Source: Rehmannia glutinosa
Lineage: Eukaryota; Streptophyta; Magnoliopsida; Lamiales; Orobanchaceae
DNA length: 64,000 bases
Direction: 5' to 3'
Assembly: GCA_016081115.2 (NCBI GenBank)
Contig: JABTTQ020002182.1
Span: 496,001 to 560,000, forward strand
The notes below the pieces were generated by a model. The model worked only from the letters and a program-made list of their open reading frames with translations. It was not told the DNA's origin and searched no databases. Of this stretch, positions 24,517 to 35,339 are shown one piece after another. Each line of letters opens with the position of its first letter. Within the stretch, counting starts at the first letter, position 1. Made by a program: the position numbers and the translations under genes.

Positions 24517-26137
24517 CTATATATATATATATATAGGGGGAGGGTTATATAGGACCCACATATTATATGAGTACATAGGACCAAATCTAGACCACAGATC
24601 TACCTATTTCAATGATTATTATTAAATATGATTAATGTTAATAAAATATATGATAAAGTCAAAATGGGGGCGAATTAGTCCACATAAAAATAGGGGGTTG
24701 GCTAAATCTAGTAAATCCCATGAAAATAGGATGAGTTACCATCAAATTTGCAATCACAATCCACCGAAAATGTTGCAGAAATCGTCTCAGTCATCATTCC
24801 AATTTTTTTGTTTATACTGTCCATTTTTACTGAATCAAATTAAAGTTTGATTCACATTTTTTTAAAACAAGCATTCGATTTATCATTCTAATTTTTTGTT
24901 TACCTAGACAAGTTGCTTATGTGTGTTTAGCATATTGCTTATTTGTGCTTATGTACATGCTTAAAATTATGAACAGACTTGCGAATATGCAAAACCTATC
25001 ATGTTATGCGAGTAAATTCATTTCTTCATCCCTATTTTTTTAAATTGCTTGATATGATCGGAATGTTGCTTATAGGTGTCTTTGAAAAATTGCTCGCACG
25101 TATGCAAAATATGCTTAATTTTTATTGTGTTTTAAACTCTCGGATTAATTACGTTTGTTTGATAAGAAATATCATGTTATGTAAAAAATCAAAAACTTAT
25201 ACTTATATGGACTCCTCATTCATTCAATCATTGGTTTTTTCGACCCATTATTTTTCTTGGGTTAGACGAAAATGTTGCTTATGTATGCACTATTGCTAGC
25301 GTATATGTATTCAAAAAAATTGATTACGTCCCCATTTATTCTAACCCAGTACTTTGCTTAGATATGACTATACATTTGATTGCATGTGCATAATTATATG
25401 CTTATGCATATTCTAAATGATGCTTACTTATTTTTTTTTGTTTGAATCGGTTGGGATTACATGTGCAAAGCGGCGTGGCAAAATGATTGTAATAGCGTCG
25501 ATTCATCTCCGAATCGGATACCAAAATGTGACGAAAATATGACTCCAAAAGAAGGGATGAATACAAAAACATGAACATAATTTCTAACAGTATAAAATAC
25601 CATGAAAATAATTTCTTACAAAGCAATTGAATCCTGCTTACAAATCATTTGAATTCTACTAACAATATAAAATACCATGAAAATAATTGCTTATAAAGCA
25701 ATTGAATTCTGCTTACAAAAGCAATTGAATTATGCATACAAAAGCAATTGAATTCTGCTTACAGTATCTAAAAATAATGAAAAATAAATACGGCACTAAT
25801 CAGAAAACCTAGGATATTCGGACTCTTCAGCACCCTTACTACCATCTACCACTTTTTCCCCTTATCCTTCCCCACCTCCTTATTAATCGCCTCTGCATGA
25901 TGTCAATAGTTGCGGCCTTCCTTTTCTACTCTCTTTTGCCATTTCCAACAGAAAATCTAACAAAAAAAAAAAAGAGACACTAGTCATTTAATAAAATCAT
26001 TTATTAACAGACAAAACATTTATAAGCATAAAACCAAATAAAACATAAGCATACTATAACACATGCATAAGCATGATAGAAAACATGCATAAGCGTAATT
26101 GTCAACACCAATTAGCAGTTGAAAAACATCAATAGGC

Positions 26138-26660
26138 AATCCCCCAGACTTAGAAAAAACATGGAAATACTAATTACCTCATGTTTGAAAGAATAATATA
26201 AAACATGCACAAGCATAATATACAACATAAATAAGCAAAATTATCAGAAATAATATGCATTTTAAAGTCTCATTAAAGCAATCCCCCAGACTTTGTTTTT
26301 TCGAATAATAAAGTCAGTAAAAAACAAAACACAATAGTTCCTAAGCATTTTGCACATACTTGAACATATATAAGCATAATACAAAACCTATATAAGCAAT
26401 TTTTTTTTTTGCCTCATTAAAGCTATCATCCAATACTTAGAAAAAACCAATATAAGCATAACTATTGACAACAATAAGCCATTCTTTGCCTCATTAAAGC
26501 ATTCTCCCAATACTTAGAAAAAAACATGGAAATACTAATTACCCCCCGTTTGAGAGCATAATATAAAATATATGTAAGCATAATACAGAACAATCATAAT
26601 TATAATTATCAACAATAATATGCAGTTTAAAACTTCAATAAAACAACCTCCCAGACTAAA
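26138..26660. repeat. Direct repeats CATTAAAGCAATCCCCCAGACTTAG inside TIR-3
   Basis: A block of about 80-90 bases (AATCCCCCAGACTTAGAAAA, then ACATGGAAATACTAATTACC, then GAATAATATAAAACATG) occurs at about 26140-26225 and again at about 26498-26585. Shorter copies of the first word lie near 26275, 26415 and 26645. The copies are in the same orientation. Confidence 0.7.
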
Positions 26661-27299
26661 AATTTGTGTCGACTAAAAACTAGTAATTTTACCACTTATA
26701 AACAAAATTTATCCAACCCTATCAATGTCCTACAGAGAAACGCAAACAATACACCCTAACAAAACTAATAAGAAAATAGAAAACTCATAGTTTCTATATT
26801 TTGCAAAAACATCAACAATAAAAGAAAATCAAGAAATTAGCAAAAAAAAATGAAGAACGAAAAAGATTATTACATAACAACAATGATGTGATCATCAATA
26901 TTAACATCAAAAGGGATAAAAAGATTCGGGAAATTAAAAAAAAACCTTTCTTGGCAGGTTCTGAAGATGAAAATCCAGTGGAAGTGATGAGAAGAGAATG
27001 AAGCTGCCCCAACCCAAGGCCCAATAATGTAGACTTTGTACAAAAATCTTTCAAATTCGCCATCTTTGTTCAAACTTTTTATGGGTATTGTTCAAACTCT
27101 TTATTTTCTTCTCTGAAGCGAATTTCCCCACCCCCGATCAGAGAAATCGTATTATATCAGGAATATATATCATATATGTTTTGTGCTGCATACTTATTAT
27201 ACATATAGATGGGTTTTTCGCTGGGGAGAGGAAGGTTTGTGACAGAGAATGATATTATTTTCGATCGAGGATAAGGATGAGGAGTTTGATTTTTTCACG

Positions 27300-27360
27300 G
27301 TTTCTGCCGAGAGGAGGGTTGGAGACGGTTTCTGCAGCGAGGAGGGTTGGAGACGATTTG
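27300..27360. repeat. Two-copy tandem repeat, unit about 28 bases
   Basis: CGGTTTCTGCCGAGAGGAGGGTTGGAGA is followed by a copy in which CCGAGA becomes CAGCGA. Within TIR-3. Confidence 0.8.
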
Positions 27361-27643
27361 AGAATTGTGACTCTTCAGTTACCAAGTAAGAAAATATTTG
27401 CAAGATATTAGTTAGATAAAACCGTCTCCAGAAACGGTTCCTAAATTATAGCCCGTTCCCCAAAAATAACTTCCCTTCCAAAACTGATTTTAATTAAAAT
27501 TACAAAACAACACTTTTTATATTAAATTATATATTAAAAAATCGTAAAAATCGCTTAATCTCAACCGTTTAAAAATTAAATCAACGCCTCAGATTTGGTC
27601 TCGTGTACTCACATAGGATATGTGGACTCACCTGATCCAAATC

Positions 27644-27644
<1 letters not shown>

Positions 27645-27674
<30 letters not shown>

Positions 27675-27693
27675 CGTGTGTGTGTGTGTGTGT
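27645..27693. repeat. TA/TG compound microsatellite
   Basis: A TA run followed by about twenty TG units with one C interruption, separating TIR-3 from FB-2. Confidence 0.9.
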
Positions 27694-29451
27694 GGATGAG
27701 ATCTCGTGTGACAGCCTCTTATCGTGTGACAGTGTGGATTGATCCCATCCATCCACACCTTTTATTCAATGGTTCAGATTGTTATTAAAAATAACTGATT
27801 TATCAATTAATTAATAGGTGGAAAGGGCATAATAGTAACTAGGAAAAGGCCATAAATCACGCCCCAACAATCAAATGATTGATTAATATCACATTTCCGT
27901 AACTGAAATTGTGCACTATTTTAATAGTTGAACTGTACACTATTTAATAACTGACTGTACACCATTTTAAATCTAATAGTGCATAATCAACCCTATATAC
28001 TAAAAGAGAAAACAAACTGCCACATGTCATCACCTCTGCAATTTGGTACACATGTCAATACCCTAGCCTTCCAAGTCCACGTGTCACCTTCATATTTAGC
28101 CACGTGGCAAACCATGTCACCACCTTATTCTTCCAATTATAAATTGATTTACTATCAATTTATCATCAGCGTATTAATTAAATTTATGTATTTCCATATA
28201 TAACTATTGACTCAATTGATTTTATCAAAATTTATTCCAATCAAATATCGATGTATTAATTAAATTTTGTGTACTACCATGATATAACAATTGACTCGAT
28301 TGATTTTTCGTATAACGTATTAATTAATTTTTCATATATAACTATTTAATATATTTATATAATATGTATGTATATCCAACAAGTTTTTTTTCTAACTATA
28401 AGTTGATATTCTTTTCTAAAAGACAATAAAAGACAAACTAAAAATTGAATTAATTTTGACCGCGTGCAAATTAAGAAGCAAAATTAGTATTTAATCCAAT
28501 CAATTATATGTATATATATCCGGCAATTTTAATCCAATTAATATTTAATCCAACCAATATTTAATCGGTAAATCGTATATTTTATATATGAGTTTTTTAA
28601 AAAAAGATATTTAATATATTTATATATTTTTTTATAATACTTATTTTCGGTCTCTTCTAACTATCACAAATAAATTTGAGACACTAAAATTTTATCTTTT
28701 GGACAAATCCCGTGTAATACACGGGTGTTTTTCTAGTTGTATAACTAATTGTACATCATCTAGAGGAAATATACAAAATGGTGTAACCATTTTCCCATTT
28801 AATAACTTAAAAGTGCACCATTTTATATCTAACAGTGCGTCATTGTATAACTAATTGTTTATCATCCAAAAACCCTGTAAAGACAAAAAGGTGTAACCAC
28901 CTTCCCATAATGATGCCCTACAATCATAGATGTGATAAAGATCACGTTTCCATAACTGAATTATACATCATTTTAACAGTTGAACTTTGCACCATTTATT
29001 AACTGACTGTGCACCATTTTATATCTGACAGTGAATCATTGTATAAACTAATTGTACATCATTGTGAGTAAACCACAATTGAGTGAAAATCGGGAACAAT
29101 CGTAAAATCAAATCCCATAAAAATTGCTGAGATTGAATGATGTACAATTAGTTATACAATGATGCACTGTTAGATATAAAATGGTGTACAATTAGTTATT
29201 AAATGATGTACAGTTCAGCTATTAAAATAGTGCACAACTTCAGTTATGGAAACGTCATATATCAATCCCTTGATTGTAGGGGCGTGATTTATGGCATTTT
29301 GTTAGTTACTATTATGCTCTTTCCATCTATTAATTAATTGATAAATCAGTTATTTTTAATAACAATCTCGACCATTGAATAAAATGTGTGAATGAATTAG
29401 ATTAATCCACACTGCCACACGATAAGTTCCCCGCCACATTTGATCCTAATC
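27694..29451. mobile_element. FB-2: second copy of the foldback element, carrying a Helitron
   Basis: Same termini and internal words as FB-1 (GGATGAGATCTCGTG at the left, and GATCCTAAT at the right as the complement of ATTAGGATC). Its span is 1758 bases. Subtracting the 750-base Helitron leaves 1008, matching the 1012 of FB-1, which supports both the borders and the Helitron call. It lies between a TG/TA microsatellite and a TA run. Confidence 0.75.
27987..28736 (+). mobile_element. Non-autonomous Helitron, 750 bp
   Basis: It begins with TC (TCAACCCTATATACTAAAAG) and ends with CTAG, seven bases after a perfect hairpin CCCGTGTAATACACGGG (28709-28725). The flanking bases are A (27986) and T (28737), the canonical A^T Helitron target. 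Removing the element restores the FB-1-like sequence GTGCATAATTGTATAACTAATTG across the joint, so this is an empty-site comparison within the window. No Rep/helicase coding. Confidence 0.88.
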
Positions 29452-30810
29452 ATATATATATATATATATAATGACTCAAGATAAGAAATTCTTTCACGTT
29501 TGTTTGCGTAATGTCATCATAACACGACCCTAGCCTATTTAAATAATACTAGGGATGATTATATAAACTACCCAGAGGGTGAGCTTAGTTACAAATAGCC
29601 CCTTGCTGTGGGAGAAAAGATCTTTATTTATTTAATACATTTATTAAATCTCAATTATTACCCAATAGTTATTATATTATTATCCGGCCTACAATGCCCA
29701 TACCGGCCCACTTTATCCTACAAAGCCCATGCAGTTCACAAACCTAGGTATAAAAAAGTCCATCTGTCTCATCTGTAAGTAGGTTCAACCAATTATTGTG
29801 AATTACACTCCCCCACTCTGGATTTTTTCTTCTTGTCGATTTGAAACTTTGGAGGGGCCTCCCTGGATCAACAACCCAAGGGCCCCCCTAACTTTATTCT
29901 GTGTATTGCATGCTAGTTCCAATTCAAAGATTCTACCAGCTTTGAAGAAGAAGTTGGACCGATTTATTAGACTTCTTGATTTGTAGTGATCTGTGGAAAA
30001 AAGCACCATCATCCCTTAACGTAGTAAAACACCCTTTGAGGGTTTTATTTATCTAACAAATAATTCCATTCTGATATGCAATTTGTAAAATAAAACAAAA
30101 GGGAGTATTTATAATTTTGTAAGATAATTGGATTTTTTTATTGTAATTAATCAAGGATAGTTATTGTATTTATCCCTTAATACTATTTAATATGAAACGT
30201 GTACGTAACTAATTGGCCAGAACATGTGCAAATTGGCAGAGTACCTGAAACACGCATTCAAATTCAATACCATTTTTTGAGGGGAATACCATAGCATGTT
30301 CATTATATTTATAACATAGAAGTAGAAAAAAGAAGGTATGAAGAAAAGCCGCCACTTTTGTCATAGTTGTTTACAATAGAAAAGTAGTCCAAAATGACAA
30401 ATTTGTTGACTGAAAGCAACTTGGCATAAATCAAGTAATTAAATAGTAAAAAGAATTATGCATGACCAATTAGGTGAATTTTCTTTTTTAATTTAAGATT
30501 TTAAATCCAAAAATCTCATTTATTATGTTCGAAAAATCTTGAATTATTATGGGCTTAATCATACAATATATCCATGTATTTTATGTATCGAATGTAGTAA
30601 TTTTTCTTTTTAAATTTTTTTCTCAAGTAAACTATTCGATCACTCGGTGCACACTGCAAACATCTATTCTACGAGTTCATGACTTTTGTAAAAGGTTGAT
30701 AACAAGGTAGTCAAGAAAAAAAGAAATGAAAGGATATGTTTGGATTTATATTCTATCCGGTTATGCAAAACCTATCTTTACATTTTCATAAAATGACATT
30801 TATTACTGGG
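29452..30810. other. Spacer with a possible Tat/Ogre-like LTR remnant (about 29585-30020)
   Basis: 29748-29756 is TATA-like (GGTATAAAAAAGTCC). It is followed by an open U5-like stretch with ACTTTGGAGGGGCCTCCCTGG and GATCAACAACCCAAGGGCC, word content I associate with large Tat/Ogre-type gypsy LTRs. Near 29990 the words GATCTGTGGAAAAAAGCACC resemble a decayed gypsy primer-site region. Borders and partner LTR are absent, so this is a weak call. The rest (30.1-30.8 kb) shows nothing beyond AT-rich sequence. Confidence 0.3.
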
Positions 30811-30907
30811 CATGTATCTTGGGAGACTATTTTACGGATCTAAATCCGTAAGACGGAGTCTCATTAACCAAAACTCACGTGCTCTCTCTATGTCCTGTCT
30901 ACATATA

Positions 30908-31160
30908 CTAGAGGTGGCAATGGGTCGGGGGCCGCCCATCAAGGCTAGGTCGGGCCTGGCCTAAAAATGCCCGGGCCACCATTTCCATTGGCCCAACACA
31001 ACCCAAACTCCATGTTTATGTTTTAATCTAGTCGGGCCAATCGGGCTGCTCAAGCTTCGGGCCTCTTGGGCAGGGCAAAGTAGACTTGAACCATTTTGGA
31101 CCTATATAAATGTAGCCCGCATGGCCCTATCCTCAGGCTGGTCGATTCGGCCCACGGGTC
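30908..31160 (+). mobile_element. hAT-like terminal fragment
   Basis: It starts TAGAGGTGGCAATGGGTCGG, the typical terminus and subterminal GGGTC/CGGGC-rich sequence of Ac-like hAT MITEs, and is rich in GGGCC words. A matching right terminus (CCATTGCCACCTCTA type) is not present nearby, so it is partial. It interrupts the left inverted repeat of TIR-4. Confidence 0.45.
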
Positions 31161-31419
31161 GTGGTGGAACTTGTCGGCTCCCCCTCTCTCTCATCACATC
31201 TCACTCCTCTTGTGGTTCCCATTTCTCTCTCCTCGCACTCTTGTTGTTGTCCCACATCTCTCTCTCCTCACGCCTCTCCCTCTTTCTCCACACGCATGAA
31301 ACACAGGAAAAATAATTGATATTTTTTTAATAAAATTAGAGTATGACTTCTTACGAAAAAAATATCACATTAGACTTGAAAAATATCATTTTTCATTAAA
31401 ATAAAGTATCACTTCATAT

Positions 31420-32888
31420 ACTAAATGAACAAAATGAAAACTGGCAAAGCAGTTGGGATAGATGATTTACCAATTGAAGCATGGAAATGTCTAGGTGGGG
31501 TTGGAATTGCATGGCTTACTAAATTATTATCCGAAAAACTAAGAAAATGCTTAATGAATGGAGAAAAAGTATATTGATACACATATATAAAAACAAGGGG
31601 GTATACAAAATTGTGCAAATGATAGGGTAATTAAATTAATAAGTCACACGATGAAACTATGTAAAGAGTTATAGTGGCAAGAATAAGAAATGAAACTAGT
31701 ATATTAGATAGTTAATTTGGATTCATGCCAGGAAGGTCCACAATTGAAGCTATACACTTAATTAGATGATTATGTGAACAGTACAATGGAGAAAATAAGA
31801 TTTACGTATGGTTTTTATTGACCATAAAAGGCATACGATAGAGTCAAACGGGATATAATGTAGCGCGTATTGGAAAAAATAGAAATAAAAATAGCTTACA
31901 TAGATGTCATAAAATATATGTATAATGATATAACAACATGTATCAGGACACCAACATGAATATCCAGTGAATTCCCAAACACTATATGTTTACATCAAGG
32001 ATCCACATTAAGCCCTTACCTTTTTATCCTAATAATTGATGAAATCACTAAACACATACAAAAATTTATCCCTGAATGTATGCTTTTTGCGGACGATATA
32101 GTTTTAATTGATGAAACGAGGAAGAAGTAAATGCAAAGTTGGAAGCTTGGAGAGAAGCACTCGAATCAAAAGGATTTACTATAAGTAGGGCTAAAACAGA
32201 ATACTTCCAATGCCACTTTAGTACAAACAATAGTAACAATGAGACAAAGATTAAAATTGATGGACATGAAGTGAGTATAACAAAGAGTTTTAAATATTTA
32301 TGATCTATAATTCAAGAGAACATAGAAATCAATAAAGATGCCACACATAGGATCCAGGCGGGTTGGAATAAATTGAGGAGCGCATCTTCTATCCTTTGTG
32401 ACCGTAAAATACAATTAAAATTGAAAGAAATTTTTTTATAAAATGGCCATAAGACTCGCAATGCTTTATGGAGCAGATTGTTGGGCGACTAAATATGAAC
32501 ACGAATAAAAAATGAGGGCAGAGATAAAAATGTTAAGATGCATGTGTGGACACACTAGATTAGATAGAGTAAGAAATGATCACATTAGAAACAAAGAGGG
32601 ACTAGCATCAATAGATGAGAAATTTAGAAAAACACGATTAAGATGGTCTAGACATGTTTGTAGGAGACCTTTAGATGCACCTGTGCGACGTGTAGAAGGT
32701 AGAAAATCACTCACACAAATCAAAAGAGTCAGAGGAAGACCTAAAAAGACTTGGAAAGAAGCAATTAAACAAGACATGTTATATCTAGAAATAAATGAAA
32801 ATATGGCCTATAACCGTAAATGATGGTGCGATATGATCCGTATAGCCGACCCCACATAGTGGGATTAATGCCTAGTTTGTTGTTTTTT
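31420..32888 (+). pseudogene. RTE-type LINE, 5'-truncated, reverse transcriptase remnant
   Basis: The insert is bordered by a 14-base target duplication GTATCACTTCATAT (31406-31419 and 32889-32902). It begins inside the reverse transcriptase (KTGKAVGIDDLPIEAWKCL near 31440), has the catalytic Phe-Ala-Asp-Asp at 32086-32097, and ends with the RTE-typical C-terminal Arg-rich block (CGHTRLDRVRN near 32545, then RGRPKKTW near 32730). The short 3' sequence CCCACATAGTGGGATTAATG is followed by TTGTTGTTTTTT. There are many stops and frameshifts. RTE LINEs encode an endonuclease and a reverse transcriptase; the endonuclease is missing through 5' truncation. Confidence 0.88.
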
Positions 32889-32953
32889 GTATCACTTCAT
32901 ATGGAAAAATGTATTACTTCTTATGAATAAAGTATTACTTTTCATTTAAAAAA

Positions 32954-33909
32954 GGGTTATTTATTTTTTAGTACCTGACCCAAAGACACTTTGCTAGTTT
33001 GGTACCTGACATTTCAGAGTTACCAATTTACTACCTATACTTAATATTTTCTTATAAATTGGTACCTATTAACTTTTAAGGACAAAATGCCCCCAAGAAA
33101 CATAAGTATACTCAAAATAAAATTTTGATTATACTTATTTAAATTATAAAATCAATTAAAATTAGGGCTTCAGATTTTGAACAAGAAGTTACAGGAATCA
33201 AAGAGAAAACAAACCATCAATGGCGGAAAGAGTGAGAGGAAGTAACAGATTGGACAAGAAAGGAGGAAGAGTAGCTCCTTAGCTGCTAATTGGCTGGACT
33301 CCCTCTATTATATTATATAACCCCGGGGTCCCGGGGACTCATTCTGACTGAAACATTTTTTATTTTTTTTAAAAATAAAAGAAGTTTCAAAAAATATTAA
33401 TGAACTTTTAGAAAAAATAAAACTAATTACATTAAATAAGTAAATTAATAAATGTAAATTAATATTTAATTAATCGAAAAGAAAAATTCATTTTGTTAAC
33501 TAATTTTAAAAAATTAAATAATTTAAAAATTAAAATTAAGATATTAAATAAGAAAATTATAGGAATTGTTTAATTAATATATTAATTTATAATTAGTTTT
33601 TAATCGACTTTTAAAAATAATTAATTTTATTAATTTTAGTTTTTATAATTAAGAATTAAATAATTTAATTTAAATAATAATAAGTTATTTATTAATTAAA
33701 CTTATTTTTTAAATTTAATAGATCTAATTAAAACATAACTTTTTAACAAAAATTTAAAATATCTTGGGGGCATTTTCGTCCTTAAAAGTGAATAGGTACC
33801 AATTTATAAAAAAATGTGAAATAGAAGTACTAAATTGGTAACTTCGAAATGTCAAAAACCAAACCAAAGAAAGTACCTATAGGTCGCATCTTTGAAAAAT
33901 CAATAACCC
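32954..33909. mobile_element. Mutator-type MITE with perfect 9-bp target duplication
   Basis: Terminal inverted repeats of more than 100 bases start GGGTTATTTATTTTTTAGTA at the left and end AATAACCC at the right. The word GGTACCTATTAACTTTTAAG near 33061 has its complement near 33783. Flanks carry TTTAAAAAA at 32945-32953 and 33910-33918. A 9-bp duplication with long TIRs is characteristic of Mutator-like elements. The interior is AT-rich except for about 33.15-33.35 kb. No transposase. Confidence 0.82.
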
Positions 33910-34589
33910 TTTAAAAAATACCACTTTCTATGAAACAAAGTATTATTTTTTATGGACAAAGTGTCACTTCTTATGATAAAAGTACCATATTTTATTAAAA
34001 ACATATCAGTTTTTATTAAAACAAATATCCCTTCTTATGGAAAAAGTATCACTTCTTGTTAAAACAAATATTACTTTTATTACAAAAAAAAAGTATCACT
34101 TTTTGTTAAAAAAAGTATCATTTCTTATTCAAACAAAAATATTTCTTATTAAAAATAAAATATCACTTTTTATTTAAATAATATGAATTCAACTCTGAAA
34201 AGTACATGTTTTTAAAGTAACAAAATTGGTATTATTTACCTAAAAAGTATTACAGTTATAAGTGAAAAGTAGAGAGAGCGGAGGAACGTGACAAAGAGAG
34301 ATGGGGGACACAAGAGGAGTGAGACGTGAGGAGAGACAGTGGGACCACGTGAGTATATATATAGAGAGTGAGGAGTGGGATGTGAAAAGAGATAGAGAGG
34401 GACCACATGAGTATGTATGAGGCGGGGGAGGGGGTACGCCAATTATGGGTTAAGGTAATGAGCCTCCGATCTCACACAAATTTGTGCGTTTATTAATAGC
34501 CATATCTTTTTTTTAAATATATGTTGTGCCTTCAGAAATCACTATTTATTAAAACAAATTCTGAAATCACTATTTTTTAAAAATATATG

Positions 34590-34735
34590 TTGTAGATGCA
34601 TTACACTTGGTGTAGCATCTACCATTCACATGTTATGCCTAGTGTGTGGATACATTACAAGTGTCCCACTTCCTACAACATAAGACATGTGGATGGTAGA
34701 TGCTACACCAAGTATAGTGCTCTAGGTATAGAATC
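34590..34735. mobile_element. Small foldback MITE
   Basis: Left TTGGTGTAGCATCTACCATTCACATG (34598-34632 region) and right CATGTGGATGGTAGATGCTACACCAA (34687-34713 region) are inverted copies with one or two mismatches, giving a stem of about 26 bp or more around a loop of roughly 55 bases. The outer arms also match weakly (TGTAGATGC against GAATCTACA). Confidence 0.6.
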
Positions 34736-34924
34736 TACAAAACCTAACTAAACGTACTTTTAAATTAATATATCAAATTATTTAGTGTATATAATTGGTC
34801 AACTTTTTTTTCTTAAAATGTCTAACACGTTTTCATTATTGCATAAAGAATTAGATGGTAGGACATGTCAATTAGAAGGTATATGACTAGAACATGTTCA
34901 ATGAGAAGTGTACGCATTAACCAT

Positions 34925-35010
34925 CTGAGTTTGCCCAGTGGCCACGAGTATTACTCTTCATCAAAGAGATTCGGGTTCGAATCTATGCAATAACAGGGCC
35001 AATTTTCATT
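34925..35010 (+). mobile_element. Possible tRNA-derived SINE head
   Basis: A Pol III A-box-like TTGCCCAGTGGC at 34931-34942 and a B-box GGTTCGAATC at 34974-34983 are spaced about as in tRNA-derived SINEs. They are followed by an A-rich stretch (35010-35020). The sequence does not fold as a full tRNA that I can see, and no target duplication was found. Confidence 0.4.
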
Positions 35011-35339
35011 TTTAAAAAAATGAGAAGTGTGTGTATTTTCTGCAGTTATTAATGTATGTAGATGTAGGTATAGAGTAATTTTAGAAAACTTATGAATTTG
35101 ATAAAATAACCACACCTCTAAAAATGATATAGTTAAGATGTTTTTATCTCCTATCATGGTGTCATTGATTGTCAAAGAATTAACTTCTAAGATACAATGT
35201 CTATCATATAAAAAAACAATAAACTAACATTCCTTAAAATCTTTTTGGTGCAAAAATCACATATTTTTATCTATAGAAAAAGTTTTAAAAAACATGCATG
35301 AAGGAAAAACCTAAGAACTAAGAAGCAACTAACCGTCTC

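Larger units (their letters stand above)
24536..27644. mobile_element. TIR-3: non-autonomous long-TIR element with internal AGCATAA-type repeats
   Basis: The left end (GGACCCACATATTATATGAG... GGACCAAATCT) and the reverse complement of the right end (GAGTCCACATATCCTATGTG... GAGACCAAATCT) are imperfect inverted repeats, and both abut TA-rich microsatellites. The interior is full of the words TGCTTATG (left half) and its complement CATAAGCA (right half), so the interior is also partly inverted. Sequences near 25.8-25.95 kb and 26.81-27.40 kb are more complex, with short - strand open stretches, and may be captured gene pieces that I do not recognise. No transposase. Confidence 0.5.
31320..34200. 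repeat. Degenerate AAGTATCACTTCTTATG minisatellite, interrupted
   Basis: Units of roughly 20-28 bases (AAAGTATCACTTCTTATG and close variants such as AAGTATTACTTTTCATT) occur at 31320-31419, 32889-32953 and 33910-34200. The three blocks are parts of one array separated by the LINE and the MITE. It is composed of short A/T-rich words and codes for nothing. Confidence 0.7.
30820..34490. mobile_element. TIR-4: long-TIR element around an AT-rich minisatellite, twice invaded
   Basis: Inverted repeats: left about 30820-31310, right about 34236-34490. For example, the left word ATCTCACTCCTCTTGTGG (near 31198) pairs with CACAAGAGGAGTGAGACG (near 34309). The outer left word GTAAGACGGAGTCTCATTA corresponds to the complement of TAATGAGCCTCCGATCTCAC at the right. 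Between them lies an array of degenerate AAGTATCACTTCTTATG-like units. The element is interrupted by an RTE LINE (31420-32888) and a Mutator-type MITE (32954-33909). Its left TIR also contains a hAT-like piece. Exact ends are not resolved. No transposase. Confidence 0.55.

Noticed and set aside
24900..26600. Regular AGCATAA/TGCTTATG words as a CRISPR-like array
   Set aside because: Spacing is irregular, repeats are short and degenerate, and the sequence is plant nuclear. It is the internal repeat of a TIR element.
34925..35010. True tRNA gene
   Set aside because: A and B boxes are present, but no acceptor stem or anticodon arm could be built. At best a SINE head.
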